From Malonomonas rubra (GTDB lineage Bacteria; Desulfobacterota; Desulfuromonadia; Desulfuromonadales; Geopsychrobacteraceae): 64,000 nt of DNA. This document shows, in pieces, positions 38,783-49,417 of the stretch. The stretch covers positions 18,785-82,784 of the forward strand of contig NZ_QKAP01000013.1 of the NCBI RefSeq assembly GCF_003247215.1. The letters run 5' to 3'. The position numbers and the translations under genes are program-made. The notes under the pieces are model-generated. The model saw only the letters and a list, made by a program, of their open reading frames with translations. It was not told the origin of the DNA and made no database searches. Position 1 is the first letter of the stretch; every line of letters starts with the position of its first letter.

Positions 38783-39868
38783 ATGAAAAAAACCGTACTG
38801 AATCAGGTCCACCGAGATGCGGGTGCCCGCATGGTCGAATTCGGCGGCTGGGATATGCCGGTGCAATACTCGGGAGTGCTTGCCGAACATATGGCCGTAC
38901 GTGAAGCCGCCGGTCTGTTCGATGTTTCTCATATGGGGGAGATCGAAGTCAGCGGTCCGCAGGCCTTCGCTTTCCTTCAGTATGCAACCATCAATGATGT
39001 CTCTGCATTGTCCGATGGCCAGGTGCAGTACACCGCACTTTGTTATCCTTCCGGCGGGGTGGTGGATGATTTGACCCTGTACCGCTTTGCTGCCGACAGT
39101 TATCTGCTTTGTGTGAATGCTGCCAACACCGACAAGGATTTTGACTGGTTGCAGCAATTGCTCAAGGAAACCGATTACGTTGAGCTGCAACTGATCAATC
39201 GCAGCAGTGAATATGCCCAACTCGCGCTACAGGGGCCGAAGGCGGAAAAAATTCTTGCGGAATTGACCGATTCCGATCTGTCTTCGATCAAATATTACTG
39301 GTTTGCCGAAGGTGATGTTGTCGGGGTAGCGACGATCATTTCCCGTACCGGGTACACCGGCGAAGACGGTTTTGAACTTTATTGCCCCGCCAAAGATGGG
39401 GTAAAACTCTGGCAGGCATTGATGGTTGCCGGTGGACCGTACGGCTTGCTCCCAACCGGGCTTGGTGCTCGAGATACCCTGCGCCTGGAAAAAGCATATG
39501 CCCTTTACGGCCATGAAATAACCGCTGATATTTTGCCGCTCGAAGCACGATTAGCTTGGATCACCAAGCTGAATAAGGGCGAGTTCGTCGGTTCGCAGGC
39601 ACTCATTGCGGCTAAAGAGGGCGGTTTGAAGCGTAAATTGATTGGTTTGAAATTGACCGAACCGGGTGTGCCGCGCGAAAATTATCCGGTTTTTTGTGAC
39701 GGCCTCGAGGTCGGCTATGTCACCAGCGGAACGCTGTCCCCCTGTTTAAAGCAGGGGATTGCGCTGGCGCTGGTTGAAGCGGATTGCGCTGATGGAGAAC
39801 AGCCGTTGCAAATCGGAATTCGTAAGCGACAGGTGGGGACCGAGAGGGTAAGACCACCTTTTGTCTAA
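38783..39868 (+). CDS. gcvT: Glycine cleavage system aminomethyltransferase T
   Basis: [40 protein letters not shown]. Confidence 0.97.
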   Translation: MKKTVLNQVHRDAGARMVEFGGWDMPVQYSGVLAEHMAVREAAGLFDVSHMGEIEVSGPQAFAFLQYATINDVSALSDGQVQYTALCYPSGGVVDDLTLYRFAADSYLLCVNAANTDKDFDWLQQLLKETDYVELQLINRSSEYAQLALQGPKAEKILAELTDSDLSSIKYYWFAEGDVVGVATIISRTGYTGEDGFELYCPAKDGVKLWQALMVAGGPYGLLPTGLGARDTLRLEKAYALYGHEITADILPLEARLAWITKLNKGEFVGSQALIAAKEGGLKRKLIGLKLTEPGVPRENYPVFCDGLEVGYVTSGTLSPCLKQGIALALVEADCADGEQPLQIGIRKRQVGTERVRPPFV

Positions 39869-39920
39869 AATTTTGTTATAGATCAACTCGTACACACAAT
39901 TGACTGTCCAGGAGGATACC

Positions 39921-40304
39921 ATGGATTTTCCCGACGAGCTGAAGTACACCGAAGAACATGAGTGGGTTTTGGTCGAAGATGAAATAGCAACTGTCGGTAT
40001 CACCGATTTTGCCCAGGATCAGTTGGGCGATGTTGTTTTTGTTGAGCTGCCTGAGGTCGGTGACCAGCTGGAAACCGGTAAGCCGCTCGGTGTCGTCGAG
40101 TCGGTCAAGGCGGTTTCCGATGTCTATGCCCCGGTCAGTGGTGAAGTTGTTGAAGTTAACAGCGATCTTCCGGACGAGCCGGAAATGCTTAATACCTCTC
40201 CCTATGATGACGGTTGGATGATCAAGATCAAGCTGGACGATCCTGGCGAAGTGGAGGATCTGATGGATGCCGCTGCTTACCAGGAGTTTATCGAGCAGGA
40301 CTGA
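39921..40304 (+). CDS. gcvH: Glycine cleavage system H protein
   Basis: YTEEHEWVLVEDEIATVGITDFAQDQLGDVVFVELPEVG; AGGAGG upstream of ATG 39921. Confidence 0.97.
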   Translation: MDFPDELKYTEEHEWVLVEDEIATVGITDFAQDQLGDVVFVELPEVGDQLETGKPLGVVESVKAVSDVYAPVSGEVVEVNSDLPDEPEMLNTSPYDDGWMIKIKLDDPGEVEDLMDAAAYQEFIEQD

Positions 40305-40364
40305 GACGGCCCCTGATCGGCTCATGTTGTGATTCCATCAGATTGTACTGCTGAGAGGATACCT

Positions 40365-41714
40365 ATGCGCTATTTGCCCCACACCGAAATGGATATCCGG
40401 CAGATGCTGGAAACTATTGGTGTTAAAAACATTGACGAACTGTTTTCCGGTATTCCCGATTCCTGCCGGCTGCAATCGCCACTCAATCTGCCTTCTGCCC
40501 TTTCGGAATCGGAGGCTGTGGCGGTTTTAAAAACATTGGCTGAGCGGAACGCCAAGGTTTCAGAGTGGGATTCCTTTCTCGGTGGTGGGGCGTATAACCA
40601 CTTCATTCCGGCGGTCGTCGACCATCTGGTTAGCCGTAGCGAATTCTACACCGCCTACACTCCTTATCAGCCGGAGATCAGCCAGGGAACCCTGCAGGCG
40701 ATCTTTGAGTTTCAGACCATGATCTGCCAGTTGACCGGAATGGATGTCGCCAACGCTTCGATGTACGATGGCGCATCTGCCTGTGCTGAGGCGGTACTGC
40801 TGGCGCTGCGCACCGGACGCAAACGCAACAAGGTGTTGCTTTCTGAGGCGTTGCATCCGCAGTACCGGGAAACAGTGGCGACCTATTGCCGTTACCTTAA
40901 TGTCGAACTGATCGAAGTGGGAAGCGCCGATGGTGTTACCGATCGGCAACAGTTGAAAGGGTTGCTAGACGAGCAGGTTGCCGCGGTCGTGGTCGGCTAC
41001 CCGAACTATTTCGGACAGATCGAAGATCTGCAGAAGCTGGCAGACGCTGCTCATGCTGCCGGGGCTAAATTGATTACAGCAGTGTCTGAGCCGCTGGCCC
41101 TGGGACTGTTCAAGGCTCCAGGCGATCTCGGAGCCGATGTGGTGGCCGGTGAAGGGCAGGCTTTCGGTATCCCGCTTTCATTCGGTGGGCCAGGGATCGG
41201 TTTCTTTGCGGTCAAGCAGAACGACATGCGCGCCCTGCCGGGACGTTTGGTTGGGGAAACCGTCGATCAGGATGGCAAGCGCGGTTTCGTGCTGACTTTA
41301 GCTACTCGCGAGCAACATATCCGGCGTGAGAAAGCGACCTCGAATATCTGCTCCAATCAGGGAATGTGTACTTTGATGGTTGGGATCTTCCTTGCGCTGC
41401 ACGGCAAGCAGGGCTTGCGCAAACTGGCCGAACTCAACTATTCCAAAGCGGCTTACGCAAAAAAGCAGATTAGCGCACTCGATGGTTTCGCTATTGCTTT
41501 CTCCGGTGAGGTGTTCAACGAGTTTGTCGTTGTTTGTCCGGAGCCGGTTGCAGAGTTGCAGAAGCGTCTGGAGGAGCAGGGGATTCTATCCGGAATCGCT
41601 TTGGCAAAGGATTACCCGCAACTGGAAAATGGACTTTTGATTTGTGTGACTGAGCAGAACAGTCGCGAGCAGATCGACCGACTGGTCTCTGCCCTGGCAG
41701 GAGGTGAACGATGA
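40365..41714 (+). CDS. gcvPA: Glycine dehydrogenase subunit 1
   Basis: MRYLPHTEMDIRQMLETIGVKNIDELF; FLGGGAYNHFIPAVVDHL; YTPYQPEISQGTLQAIFEFQ. Confidence 0.97.
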   Translation: MRYLPHTEMDIRQMLETIGVKNIDELFSGIPDSCRLQSPLNLPSALSESEAVAVLKTLAERNAKVSEWDSFLGGGAYNHFIPAVVDHLVSRSEFYTAYTPYQPEISQGTLQAIFEFQTMICQLTGMDVANASMYDGASACAEAVLLALRTGRKRNKVLLSEALHPQYRETVATYCRYLNVELIEVGSADGVTDRQQLKGLLDEQVAAVVVGYPNYFGQIEDLQKLADAAHAAGAKLITAVSEPLALGLFKAPGDLGADVVAGEGQAFGIPLSFGGPGIGFFAVKQNDMRALPGRLVGETVDQDGKRGFVLTLATREQHIRREKATSNICSNQGMCTLMVGIFLALHGKQGLRKLAELNYSKAAYAKKQISALDGFAIAFSGEVFNEFVVVCPEPVAELQKRLEEQGILSGIALAKDYPQLENGLLICVTEQNSREQIDRLVSALAGGER

Positions 41715-43168
41715 GCCGTACAGACAGCCGCGGACTGGTTCTCGATGAAAAGCTGCTCTTTGAATTGACCGATCCTGGCCGGGTTGGTTACAGCCTGCCG
41801 GCGTGCGATGTCCCGGAGGTAACACCTCAGAAAAGTCTGCAGCGGGATGAGATTGCCGATTTTCCGGAACTTTCCGAAGTTGATGTTGTTCGTCATTACA
41901 CCCGCCTCTCGACTTGGAACTATGGTGTTGACAGTGGTTTCTATCCGCTGGGCAGCTGCACCATGAAGTACAATCCGAAAGTTAACGAACAGGCGGCGCG
42001 TCTGTCTGGTTTTGCCGAGTTACATCCGCAAGCCCCGGAGCATCTCTGTCAGGGGGCGCTGGAGCTGATGTATCGGCTGCAACAGGACCTGGGTGAAGTC
42101 TCCGGTTTCCCTGCCATCACTCTGCAGCCGGCGGCAGGAGCTCAGGGTGAATTTACCGGGATGTTGATGATCCGTGCCTGGCACGAAGCGCAAGGCAATA
42201 AGCGGAACAAAGTTATTATTCCCGATACTGCGCACGGCACCAACCCGGCATCGGCCGCCTTGTGTGGTTTTGACGTGGTTCCGGTTGCTTCGGATGGGGT
42301 GCTCAGCAAAGCGGCAGTCGAAGCGGTAATGAATGATGAAGTAGCTGCGTTGATGGTGACCAACCCGAACACGCTCGGCCTGTTTGAAGCGGATATCCGC
42401 GAGATCTGCGACCTGATCCATGAGCGGGGCGGACTGGTCTATTGCGATGGGGCGAACCTGAATGCTTTGATGGGGATCAGTCGGCCAGGTGATATCGGCA
42501 TCGACGTCATGCACTTCAATCTGCACAAAACCTTTTCCACGCCGCATGGCGGCGGCGGACCCGGCGCCGGCCCGGTCGGTGTGGTCGAAAAGCTCCGTCC
42601 TTTTATGCCGGTGCCGATTGTGGTCAAAGAGGGGGAGCGGTATAGGCTCGATTATGATCTGAAACAATCGGTCGGTCGGGTTAAGGGATTTTCCGGACAT
42701 TTCGGTATCTTGGTACGGGCCTACAGCTATATCCTGTCGATGGGCGGTGAAGGGTTGAAGCGCGCGACTGAATTGGCCGTACTGAACGCCAACTATATTC
42801 GGGCGAGGCTGGAGGGGTCGTACGATCTTCCCTTTAAGCAGCGCTCGCTGCACGAGGTGGTCTTCTCCGAGGCGGCCCTGGAGAATGATTGCCATACCCT
42901 CGACGTTGCCAAGCGGCTGATCGATTACGGTTTTCATCCGCCGACCATCTATTTCCCGCTGGTGGTCAAGGGGGCGTTGATGATCGAGCCGACTGAGAGC
43001 GAAAGCAAACAGAACCTTGATGAGTTCTGCGATGCGTTGCTGTCGATAGCCGAAGAATCGCTGTCGAAGCCGGAGTTACTGAAACAAGCGCCGATCAGAG
43101 CCAAGGTCAAGCGGCTTGACGAAGCGACAGCAGCGCGCAAGCCGAAATTGCGCTGGGTAAAAGAATGA
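41711..43168 (+). CDS. gcvPB: Glycine dehydrogenase subunit 2
   Basis: YPLGSCTMKYNPKVNE; DTAHGTNPASAALCGF; PLP lysine region NLHKTFSTPHGGGGPGAGPVGV. Confidence 0.97.
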   Translation: MSRTDSRGLVLDEKLLFELTDPGRVGYSLPACDVPEVTPQKSLQRDEIADFPELSEVDVVRHYTRLSTWNYGVDSGFYPLGSCTMKYNPKVNEQAARLSGFAELHPQAPEHLCQGALELMYRLQQDLGEVSGFPAITLQPAAGAQGEFTGMLMIRAWHEAQGNKRNKVIIPDTAHGTNPASAALCGFDVVPVASDGVLSKAAVEAVMNDEVAALMVTNPNTLGLFEADIREICDLIHERGGLVYCDGANLNALMGISRPGDIGIDVMHFNLHKTFSTPHGGGGPGAGPVGVVEKLRPFMPVPIVVKEGERYRLDYDLKQSVGRVKGFSGHFGILVRAYSYILSMGGEGLKRATELAVLNANYIRARLEGSYDLPFKQRSLHEVVFSEAALENDCHTLDVAKRLIDYGFHPPTIYFPLVVKGALMIEPTESESKQNLDEFCDALLSIAEESLSKPELLKQAPIRAKVKRLDEATAARKPKLRWVKE

Positions 43169-43210
43169 CGACAAAGGCTGGCATTAAGGTGTCAGCCTTT
43201 TTGTTGCTGC

Positions 43211-44263
43211 TCAGCGGTTTCTTCCGAAGATGTATTTCCCGGTGAGTTGGTACCGGAAGTGGGCCATGATCTTCAGCTCTGGGTATGGATAGTGTTTGCC
43301 TAGGGGGCCAAAAGGTGCTGCCCTGTAAACCGCCTGGATCGCTTCGTAGTCGAGAATGTCCGATCCGCTGCTGTTGAGCAGATCGGCATCGAGCAATTTT
43401 CCTTCACGATCGACGGTTATCTTCAGCAGCAGGGTACCTTGCTGTTCTTTTTCGATCGCTTCTCGTGGATAGTTCCAAACCCCCTCTATCTGGTTGCGGA
43501 ACCGGCGAAAAAAAGAAATCAATAGCCCGCGTTCCAGATTCAACCAGACGGTATCCCCAGATTCCAGATCATTTCTCTCTTTGATTTTTTCCTGCGCTGC
43601 CTGCTCCGTTCGGACGATCCGACCGAGGGTCGAAGGCGTCAAGTGAGTCAACTGCTCAAGTGATGGTAGCGGTTGGTCTGTTGGGTCCGGCAGCTTTCCA
43701 TCTTCTTTAGGTGTGGGTTTGCGCACGGCCTCAAGTTGATGCTCTGATTCTCTATGAGTAGGTTGCTTCTTTTCGGCTTTAACGGTTTTGTTTGTTGGCT
43801 GTGGCTGTATTGGCTTTGTCGGGGCCGGGCGGGCCGCTTGATCGCGAGAGTCCTCACCTTTGGGGGCCATCTCCTTCTCGACCCGCTGGTTGGCTTCTGC
43901 CAGCCGAGAGCTCTCTGGTGGGGGTTCCGGTGATGGTTTGACCGGTTGTTGATCCAGTTCATAGACTTTATTTTCTCTGTTTTCTGGTTTTTCGACTAGT
44001 TTGACAATAGTCGGTTGCTGACGCAATTCTGCGGGCTGCTCTTCGTTCAATTTATCCCAGGGAACAAGTAGGACGATTGAAAGGTGTAGCAGGATAGAGA
44101 ACAGTAATGATACGACCAGCAGTGCTGGGCGATTATTCTGTTGATTGGCGCTGAGACGGTTCGACGTGTCCATAAGTTGGCGATTATAACGACTGTTGTT
44201 TGTCTCTGCCAGTATCATCCTGTGGCAGAGAATGAAAAAGCGATTGACCGGCGACGAATCCAT
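43211..44263 (-). CDS. TonB family energy transducer
   Basis: TM LLVVSLLFSILLHLSIVLLVPW; Pro/Lys/Glu-rich linker; C-terminal GTLLLKITVDREGKLLDADLLNSSGSDILDYEAIQAVYRAAPFGPL. Confidence 0.9.
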   Translation of the reverse strand: MDSSPVNRFFILCHRMILAETNNSRYNRQLMDTSNRLSANQQNNRPALLVVSLLFSILLHLSIVLLVPWDKLNEEQPAELRQQPTIVKLVEKPENRENKVYELDQQPVKPSPEPPPESSRLAEANQRVEKEMAPKGEDSRDQAARPAPTKPIQPQPTNKTVKAEKKQPTHRESEHQLEAVRKPTPKEDGKLPDPTDQPLPSLEQLTHLTPSTLGRIVRTEQAAQEKIKERNDLESGDTVWLNLERGLLISFFRRFRNQIEGVWNYPREAIEKEQQGTLLLKITVDREGKLLDADLLNSSGSDILDYEAIQAVYRAAPFGPLGKHYPYPELKIMAHFRYQLTGKYIFGRNR

Positions 44264-44372
44264 TCGGTATAAACGAGGCTATTCCCTTGAAGATCTCTTT
44301 ATCCTAGGGATTTATTTTTTTCAAATAACGTTTTAATTGGAGAAAAAACAACGTAAAGTGAAGGAGGAGTTA

Positions 44373-45374
44373 ATGCATCTCGTCGATCAAATTAAAGCTA
44401 AAGCTCGTGAAAATTTGCAGACCGTTGTCCTGCCGGAAGGTTATGACGATCGTATGGTTGAAGCCTCGGCAAAGATTGTCGCTGATGGGTTGGCCAAGGT
44501 TGTTCTGCTCGGCAATGTCGATGCGCTAAATGTCAAGGCTGCCGAGATGGGTGTGACGCTTGATGATGTAACCCTGATCGATCCAAAGAATTCCGACCTG
44601 CTTGACGGATATGCCGATAAGTTGGTCGAGTTGCGGAAGAAGAAGGGTTTAACCAAGGAACAGGCGATTGAACTGCTGACAGGTAATGATAACCTTTATT
44701 TCGGTGCCATGATGGTGCGTATGGGTGATGCCGGAGGTGCTGTGGCTGGTGCTTTCAATACCACTGGCGATGTTTTGCGTGCGGCCCTCCAGGTGATCGG
44801 TACCGCACCAGGGATGAACACCGTCTCCTCGGTGTTCCTGATGGTGACCAATACTCCCGAGTTTGGAGAGAACGGCGTACTCTGTTTCGCTGACTGTGCT
44901 GTTAATCCGAATCCTGATGCCCAAGCTCTGGCAGAGATAGCGGTCAGTACCGCGGTGAGCTGCAAGCGTTTTCTCGGTGTTGAGGCGAAGGTTGCCATGC
45001 TTAGCTTCTCGACCAAAGGCAGCGCCAAGCATGAGGACTGTGACAAGGTTCTGAAGGCACTGGAGATAGCGAAAGAGATGGCCCCTGATCTGGCGATCGA
45101 TGGCGAACTTCAAGCGGATGCAGCGTTGCTACCGAATGTCGGGGAGAAGAAGGCTCCCGGTTCCGCAGTGGCCGGAAAAGCCAACACCATCGTATTCCCG
45201 GATCTGGATGCGGGCAACATCGGCTACAAACTGGTCGAACGTTTGGCTGGCGCTGAAGCTGTCGGCCCGATTGTACAGGGGTTGGCGCAACCGGTTAACG
45301 ACCTGTCGCGTGGCTGCTCGGTCGACGACATTGTCAGTGTCTCGGCGATCACTGCAGTGCAGGCACAAGGTTGA
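44373..45374 (+). CDS. pta: Phosphate acetyltransferase
   Basis: MHLVDQIKAKARENLQTVVLPEGYDDRMVEASAKI; GGAVAGAFNTTGDVLRAALQVIGTAPGMNTVSS. Confidence 0.95.
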   Translation: MHLVDQIKAKARENLQTVVLPEGYDDRMVEASAKIVADGLAKVVLLGNVDALNVKAAEMGVTLDDVTLIDPKNSDLLDGYADKLVELRKKKGLTKEQAIELLTGNDNLYFGAMMVRMGDAGGAVAGAFNTTGDVLRAALQVIGTAPGMNTVSSVFLMVTNTPEFGENGVLCFADCAVNPNPDAQALAEIAVSTAVSCKRFLGVEAKVAMLSFSTKGSAKHEDCDKVLKALEIAKEMAPDLAIDGELQADAALLPNVGEKKAPGSAVAGKANTIVFPDLDAGNIGYKLVERLAGAEAVGPIVQGLAQPVNDLSRGCSVDDIVSVSAITAVQAQG

Positions 45375-45532
45375 TTTAGCGATACTTTTTAATCATCTTG
45401 AACTGGTAATGGGGAGCGGCTGTAGAACGGCTGCTCCCCGTTTTTGTTTGGCTGGGTTAATTGCGGGAAATTTATATGTTTTTTACATTGAAGAATTCTC
45501 TTTCTGGAGGGGTTATGTTAGACTCGTAAGCT

Positions 45533-46741
45533 ATGCCTAGCTTTGTCTGTAAAATAGGAACTGCCGATGGACGTGTGGTTGAAAAAGAATTCGATTCCAC
45601 GTCGAAAGAGCAGTTGAAAGAAAACCTGCAAGAGCAGGGATTCTACGTTTTTAAGATCCGGCGTAAATCCTTTCAACTTCTTTCTGCTGGAGAGCGGCAG
45701 ACCGGTCGTTTGAGTGGTCGCCGCTTTCTCTCTTTTAATCAGGAGTTACTCGTTTTGTTGCGTTCCGGTCTCCCGGTGGTGCAGATACTCGATACCCTGA
45801 TCGGGCAGATGGAGGCTGGCAGTTTTCGCGATGCTTTGACCGATATCCGTGAAGACATCAAAAGCGGCAGTGTACTCTCAGATGCTTTTGTCAAATTTCC
45901 GCGTTTTTTCCCGCCACTTTATGTTGCAGCTGTCAAGGCAGGGGAGAAAACCGGTGACTTGCCTGAAACCCTGTCCCGCTTCATGCAATATCAGAAACGG
46001 GTAGAAGCAATTCGCGCAAAAGTCAAAAGCGCCTCTTTTTACCCGCTGTTGCTAACCTCCGCAGCGGTTCTGGTTGTTATCTTTTTGATGCTTTTTGTCG
46101 TCCCGACCTTTACCCAAATTTATACCGATGCCAACGTGGAACTGCCGTTAATGACCCGCATATTAATGGCTTTTTCCGCACTGGTGAAAAATTACTGGTT
46201 CCTGCCGGTATTTGCTGGTGTAGGGGGGGGGATTTCTGCCAGAATGTTGCTGCGTACTTCCCGAGGCAAACTTAAGCTGGACAAAACGATTTTGGTGTTG
46301 CCGTTTTTGGGGCGGTTAAAGCTCGATTATGCGCTTTCCGGCTTCTGCAGAACGTTGGGTACGACCCTCGCCAGCGGTACGCCGCTAGTCCCGGCGATGC
46401 AGATGTCGCGGGGTACCTTGAATAATTTGAGCTTGGAGAAGGAGATGGTCCAGGCGATCCGGCGGGTTGAAGAGGGGACTTCCCTCTCTGATTCACTGGA
46501 GCGGACCGGCTTCTTCCCATCTCTCGCTTTGCGCATGGTCAGTGTTGGTGAAACCTCTGGTTCCTTGACCGATATGCTCAACGATGTTGCAGATTATTAC
46601 GAAGCTGAAGTTGAACACCGGCTGACCCGATTGACTACGCTGATCGAACCGATCCTGATGGTGACGATGGGGGTTCTGATCGCCTTCATTATTGTCGCCA
46701 TGTATATACCGATCTTCCAACTGGCTGGCACTGTCGGTTGA
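45533..46741 (+). CDS. gspF: Type II secretion / type IV pilus inner membrane protein (GspF/PilC)
   Basis: FNQELLVLLRSGLPVVQILDTL; KAGEKTGDLPETLSRF; VGETSGSLTDMLNDVADYYEAEVEHRLTRLTTLIEPILM. Confidence 0.95.
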   Translation: MPSFVCKIGTADGRVVEKEFDSTSKEQLKENLQEQGFYVFKIRRKSFQLLSAGERQTGRLSGRRFLSFNQELLVLLRSGLPVVQILDTLIGQMEAGSFRDALTDIREDIKSGSVLSDAFVKFPRFFPPLYVAAVKAGEKTGDLPETLSRFMQYQKRVEAIRAKVKSASFYPLLLTSAAVLVVIFLMLFVVPTFTQIYTDANVELPLMTRILMAFSALVKNYWFLPVFAGVGGGISARMLLRTSRGKLKLDKTILVLPFLGRLKLDYALSGFCRTLGTTLASGTPLVPAMQMSRGTLNNLSLEKEMVQAIRRVEEGTSLSDSLERTGFFPSLALRMVSVGETSGSLTDMLNDVADYYEAEVEHRLTRLTTLIEPILMVTMGVLIAFIIVAMYIPIFQLAGTVG

Positions 46742-46762
46742 GCTCTTGGGATGAAGAAATAA

Positions 46763-48481
46763 ATGAAGTTTAAACGAAAAATGATCGGCCGGATTCTTGT
46801 CGATATGGGCGCGATTACGACTGCTGAAATCGACATTGTCATGGAAAAACTGCAGGCTAGCGGAAAAAACTTCGGTGACACCGGAATAATCGAGGGCCTG
46901 TTTAGCGAAGAAGAGCTGGCCCAAGCGTTGGCTATTCAGTTTCAGTATGAATACATCGACTTAAGTGATCAGGTGCTCGATCCGGAGTTGTTGTCGCTGT
47001 TGCCGACCGATGTGCCGATGAAATACAATCTGGTTCCGCTCGATCAATATGACGGACACCTAGTTGTTGCCATTGCTGATCCTACGAATGTCGTGGCACT
47101 GGATAACCTCGAGTTGCAGCTCGGTCTGCAACTCGACCTGAAAATTGCCGCAAAAGGTCAGATCGAACGTCTGATCGAACGAGGGGCTGGGTCGCAGAGG
47201 GTTTTGCGAGAAGCATCAGAAGACTTTAAACTGCAGCTGATCAAGGAGACCGACAAGGGGGACGAAGTCCTCTCCATTGAAAAGCTGACGGCAGATACCA
47301 GCCCAATTATCCGCTTGATCGACTCAACCCTGTTTGATGCTTTGAAAAAGCGTGCGAGTGATATCCATATCGAGGCGACCGGTGAGGGGGTTGTGATCAA
47401 GTACCGCGTTGACGGAGTCCTCTATCAGGCGACCGAAACGATAGACGGTCGCTTTCAGGGGCCGATCATTTCACGGATCAAGGTTATGAGTGAGCTTGAT
47501 ATCTCGGAACGTAGGATTCCGCAGGATGGCCGTTTCAAGGTTCGTCTGGGGAACAAAGCGATCGACTTCCGGGTATCGATCATGCCGACGATCTTCGGTG
47601 AGGACGCTGTTATCAGGATCCTCGACAAAGAGTCGATTGCCGCTGACATGAAGGGATTAACTCTTGAAGTTCTCGGATTTGAGGAACGGGAGCGAATCAG
47701 GATCCGGAGCCGAATTCGGGAACCGTACGGGATGGTGCTGGTCACTGGACCGACCGGTAGCGGTAAAACCACCACTCTTTATGCGGCCTTGTCGGAGATC
47801 AATTCTGAAGAAGAGAAAGTGGTGACCATCGAAGACCCGGTTGAATACCAGGTCAAGGGAGTTGTGCAGATCCCGGTTAACGAGAAAAAGGGGCTGACCT
47901 TTGCCCGTGGCCTGCGTTCGGTGTTACGTCACGACCCGGACAAGATCATGGTTGGTGAGATCCGCGATCCGGAAACGGCGCAGATTGCAGTGCAGTCGGC
48001 TCTGACAGGTCATCTGGTATTTACCACGGTGCATGCCAATAATGTTTTCGATGTCCTCGGCCGTTTTCTGCACATGGGGATCGACCCGTACAACTTTGTT
48101 TCCTGCCTCAATTGTGTTCTGGCCCAACGGCTAGTGCGTAAGCTTTGCCCACATTGTAAAGAACCGATAACTCATGACCCTCAGTTGCTGCGCAATTATG
48201 GATTGAGCGAAGAACAGTGTGCTAAGGCTAATTTTCAGGATGCAAAAGGTTGTAAAGAGTGTAATGGATTGGGGTATGTTGGTAGAAGCGCCATCGTTGA
48301 ATTGCTGGAAATGAACGACGAGTTGAGGGAACGGATTGCAGATAAAAGTCCGGTGTCGGAATTAAAAAAACTGGCTCGTGCCAATGGCACGGTTTTTTTA
48401 CGCGAGGCCGCACTGGAAAAGGTTTTGCAGGGAGTAACCACTTTCCGTGAGATTGATCGCGTGACCTTTGCGGAGATTTGA
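46763..48481 (+). CDS. gspE: GspE/PilB family assembly ATPase
   Basis: [51 protein letters not shown]; zinc motif CPHCKEP...CKECNGLGYVGR. Confidence 0.96.
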   Translation: MKFKRKMIGRILVDMGAITTAEIDIVMEKLQASGKNFGDTGIIEGLFSEEELAQALAIQFQYEYIDLSDQVLDPELLSLLPTDVPMKYNLVPLDQYDGHLVVAIADPTNVVALDNLELQLGLQLDLKIAAKGQIERLIERGAGSQRVLREASEDFKLQLIKETDKGDEVLSIEKLTADTSPIIRLIDSTLFDALKKRASDIHIEATGEGVVIKYRVDGVLYQATETIDGRFQGPIISRIKVMSELDISERRIPQDGRFKVRLGNKAIDFRVSIMPTIFGEDAVIRILDKESIAADMKGLTLEVLGFEERERIRIRSRIREPYGMVLVTGPTGSGKTTTLYAALSEINSEEEKVVTIEDPVEYQVKGVVQIPVNEKKGLTFARGLRSVLRHDPDKIMVGEIRDPETAQIAVQSALTGHLVFTTVHANNVFDVLGRFLHMGIDPYNFVSCLNCVLAQRLVRKLCPHCKEPITHDPQLLRNYGLSEEQCAKANFQDAKGCKECNGLGYVGRSAIVELLEMNDELRERIADKSPVSELKKLARANGTVFLREAALEKVLQGVTTFREIDRVTFAEI

Positions 48482-48484
48482 CCT

Positions 48485-49417
48485 GTGTTTCATCGTAACT
48501 ACTTGGGATTGGAAATAACCCGTGATGGTTTGCGGGCAGTCGCTATCCAGCGCCGTGGCTCAGGAGTCGGTTTGAGTGGGGGGCAGACCCTGAAGTTCAG
48601 TGATGGGATATTGGTGCCGTCGGTAGTTGAGCCGAACGTACGTAACCCGGAACGGTTTGTTGATGCGGTTCGTGAAGTGCTTCTACCGCTGGCGAAAAAG
48701 GAAAAACGGATTGCGGTTGCTTTGCCGAATGCTGCCGGTCACCTTTATCTGCTCGATATTGATACCCCTTTCAAGAGTCATTCAGAGGGCTTGGATATTG
48801 TGCGCTGGAAGCTCAAAGAACTGTTGCCGCCAAAGTTGAATCGCTATGCTGTTGATTTTCAGGTTCTGGAGGAACGGGAATCGGACGGCAAACGGATTCT
48901 GGCTTCGGTTTTGGCAGAAAATGTTTTGACGCAATATGAAGAGCTTTTGTCGCAGGCTGGTTATTCTCCTGGGTTGATAGATTTTCAGACGTTTAACATG
49001 TACAACGCATATCATGCCAGGATTGAGTTGGGAACAGATTTTTTCCTGGTTGGCGTAGATGGCAGTCAGTTCTCCCTGCTGGCCTTTGAAAATCGCCTGC
49101 TTGATCTTTGCCGCACCAAAACAATTACTGAGAATCCAGAGCAGATTTTTCAAGAAATTAATCGGTCGATGGTCGGTTATCGGCGATCGCATGGGTCGAT
49201 GTCGCGAACTAAGATTCATTTGCACACTAACTGGTCGCAGCCGGAAGATTTGCAGGAGGCCGTCCAAGCTGCATTTGAAAAGGATGTCGAACTGTTACCA
49301 TCCCCCTTGAAATCCTTGCCCGGTTCACAAAGACTGAATGTGATAGATGCTGACGCCAAAGGGATGGCAACCGCTCTTGGCGTTGCCGAGCGGATGATTC
49401 AGAGAGTATCGCAATGA
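48485..49417 (+). CDS. PilM/GspL-like actin-fold protein
   Basis: FHRNYLGLEITRDGLRAVAIQRRG; ALPNAAGHLYLLDIDTPF; operon position before PilN/PilO-like genes. Confidence 0.8.
   Translation: MFHRNYLGLEITRDGLRAVAIQRRGSGVGLSGGQTLKFSDGILVPSVVEPNVRNPERFVDAVREVLLPLAKKEKRIAVALPNAAGHLYLLDIDTPFKSHSEGLDIVRWKLKELLPPKLNRYAVDFQVLEERESDGKRILASVLAENVLTQYEELLSQAGYSPGLIDFQTFNMYNAYHARIELGTDFFLVGVDGSQFSLLAFENRLLDLCRTKTITENPEQIFQEINRSMVGYRRSHGSMSRTKIHLHTNWSQPEDLQEAVQAAFEKDVELLPSPLKSLPGSQRLNVIDADAKGMATALGVAERMIQRVSQ

Noticed and set aside
42020-42937. 305-aa minus-strand ORF
   Set aside because: Fully antisense to gcvPB; a GC-rich shadow ORF.
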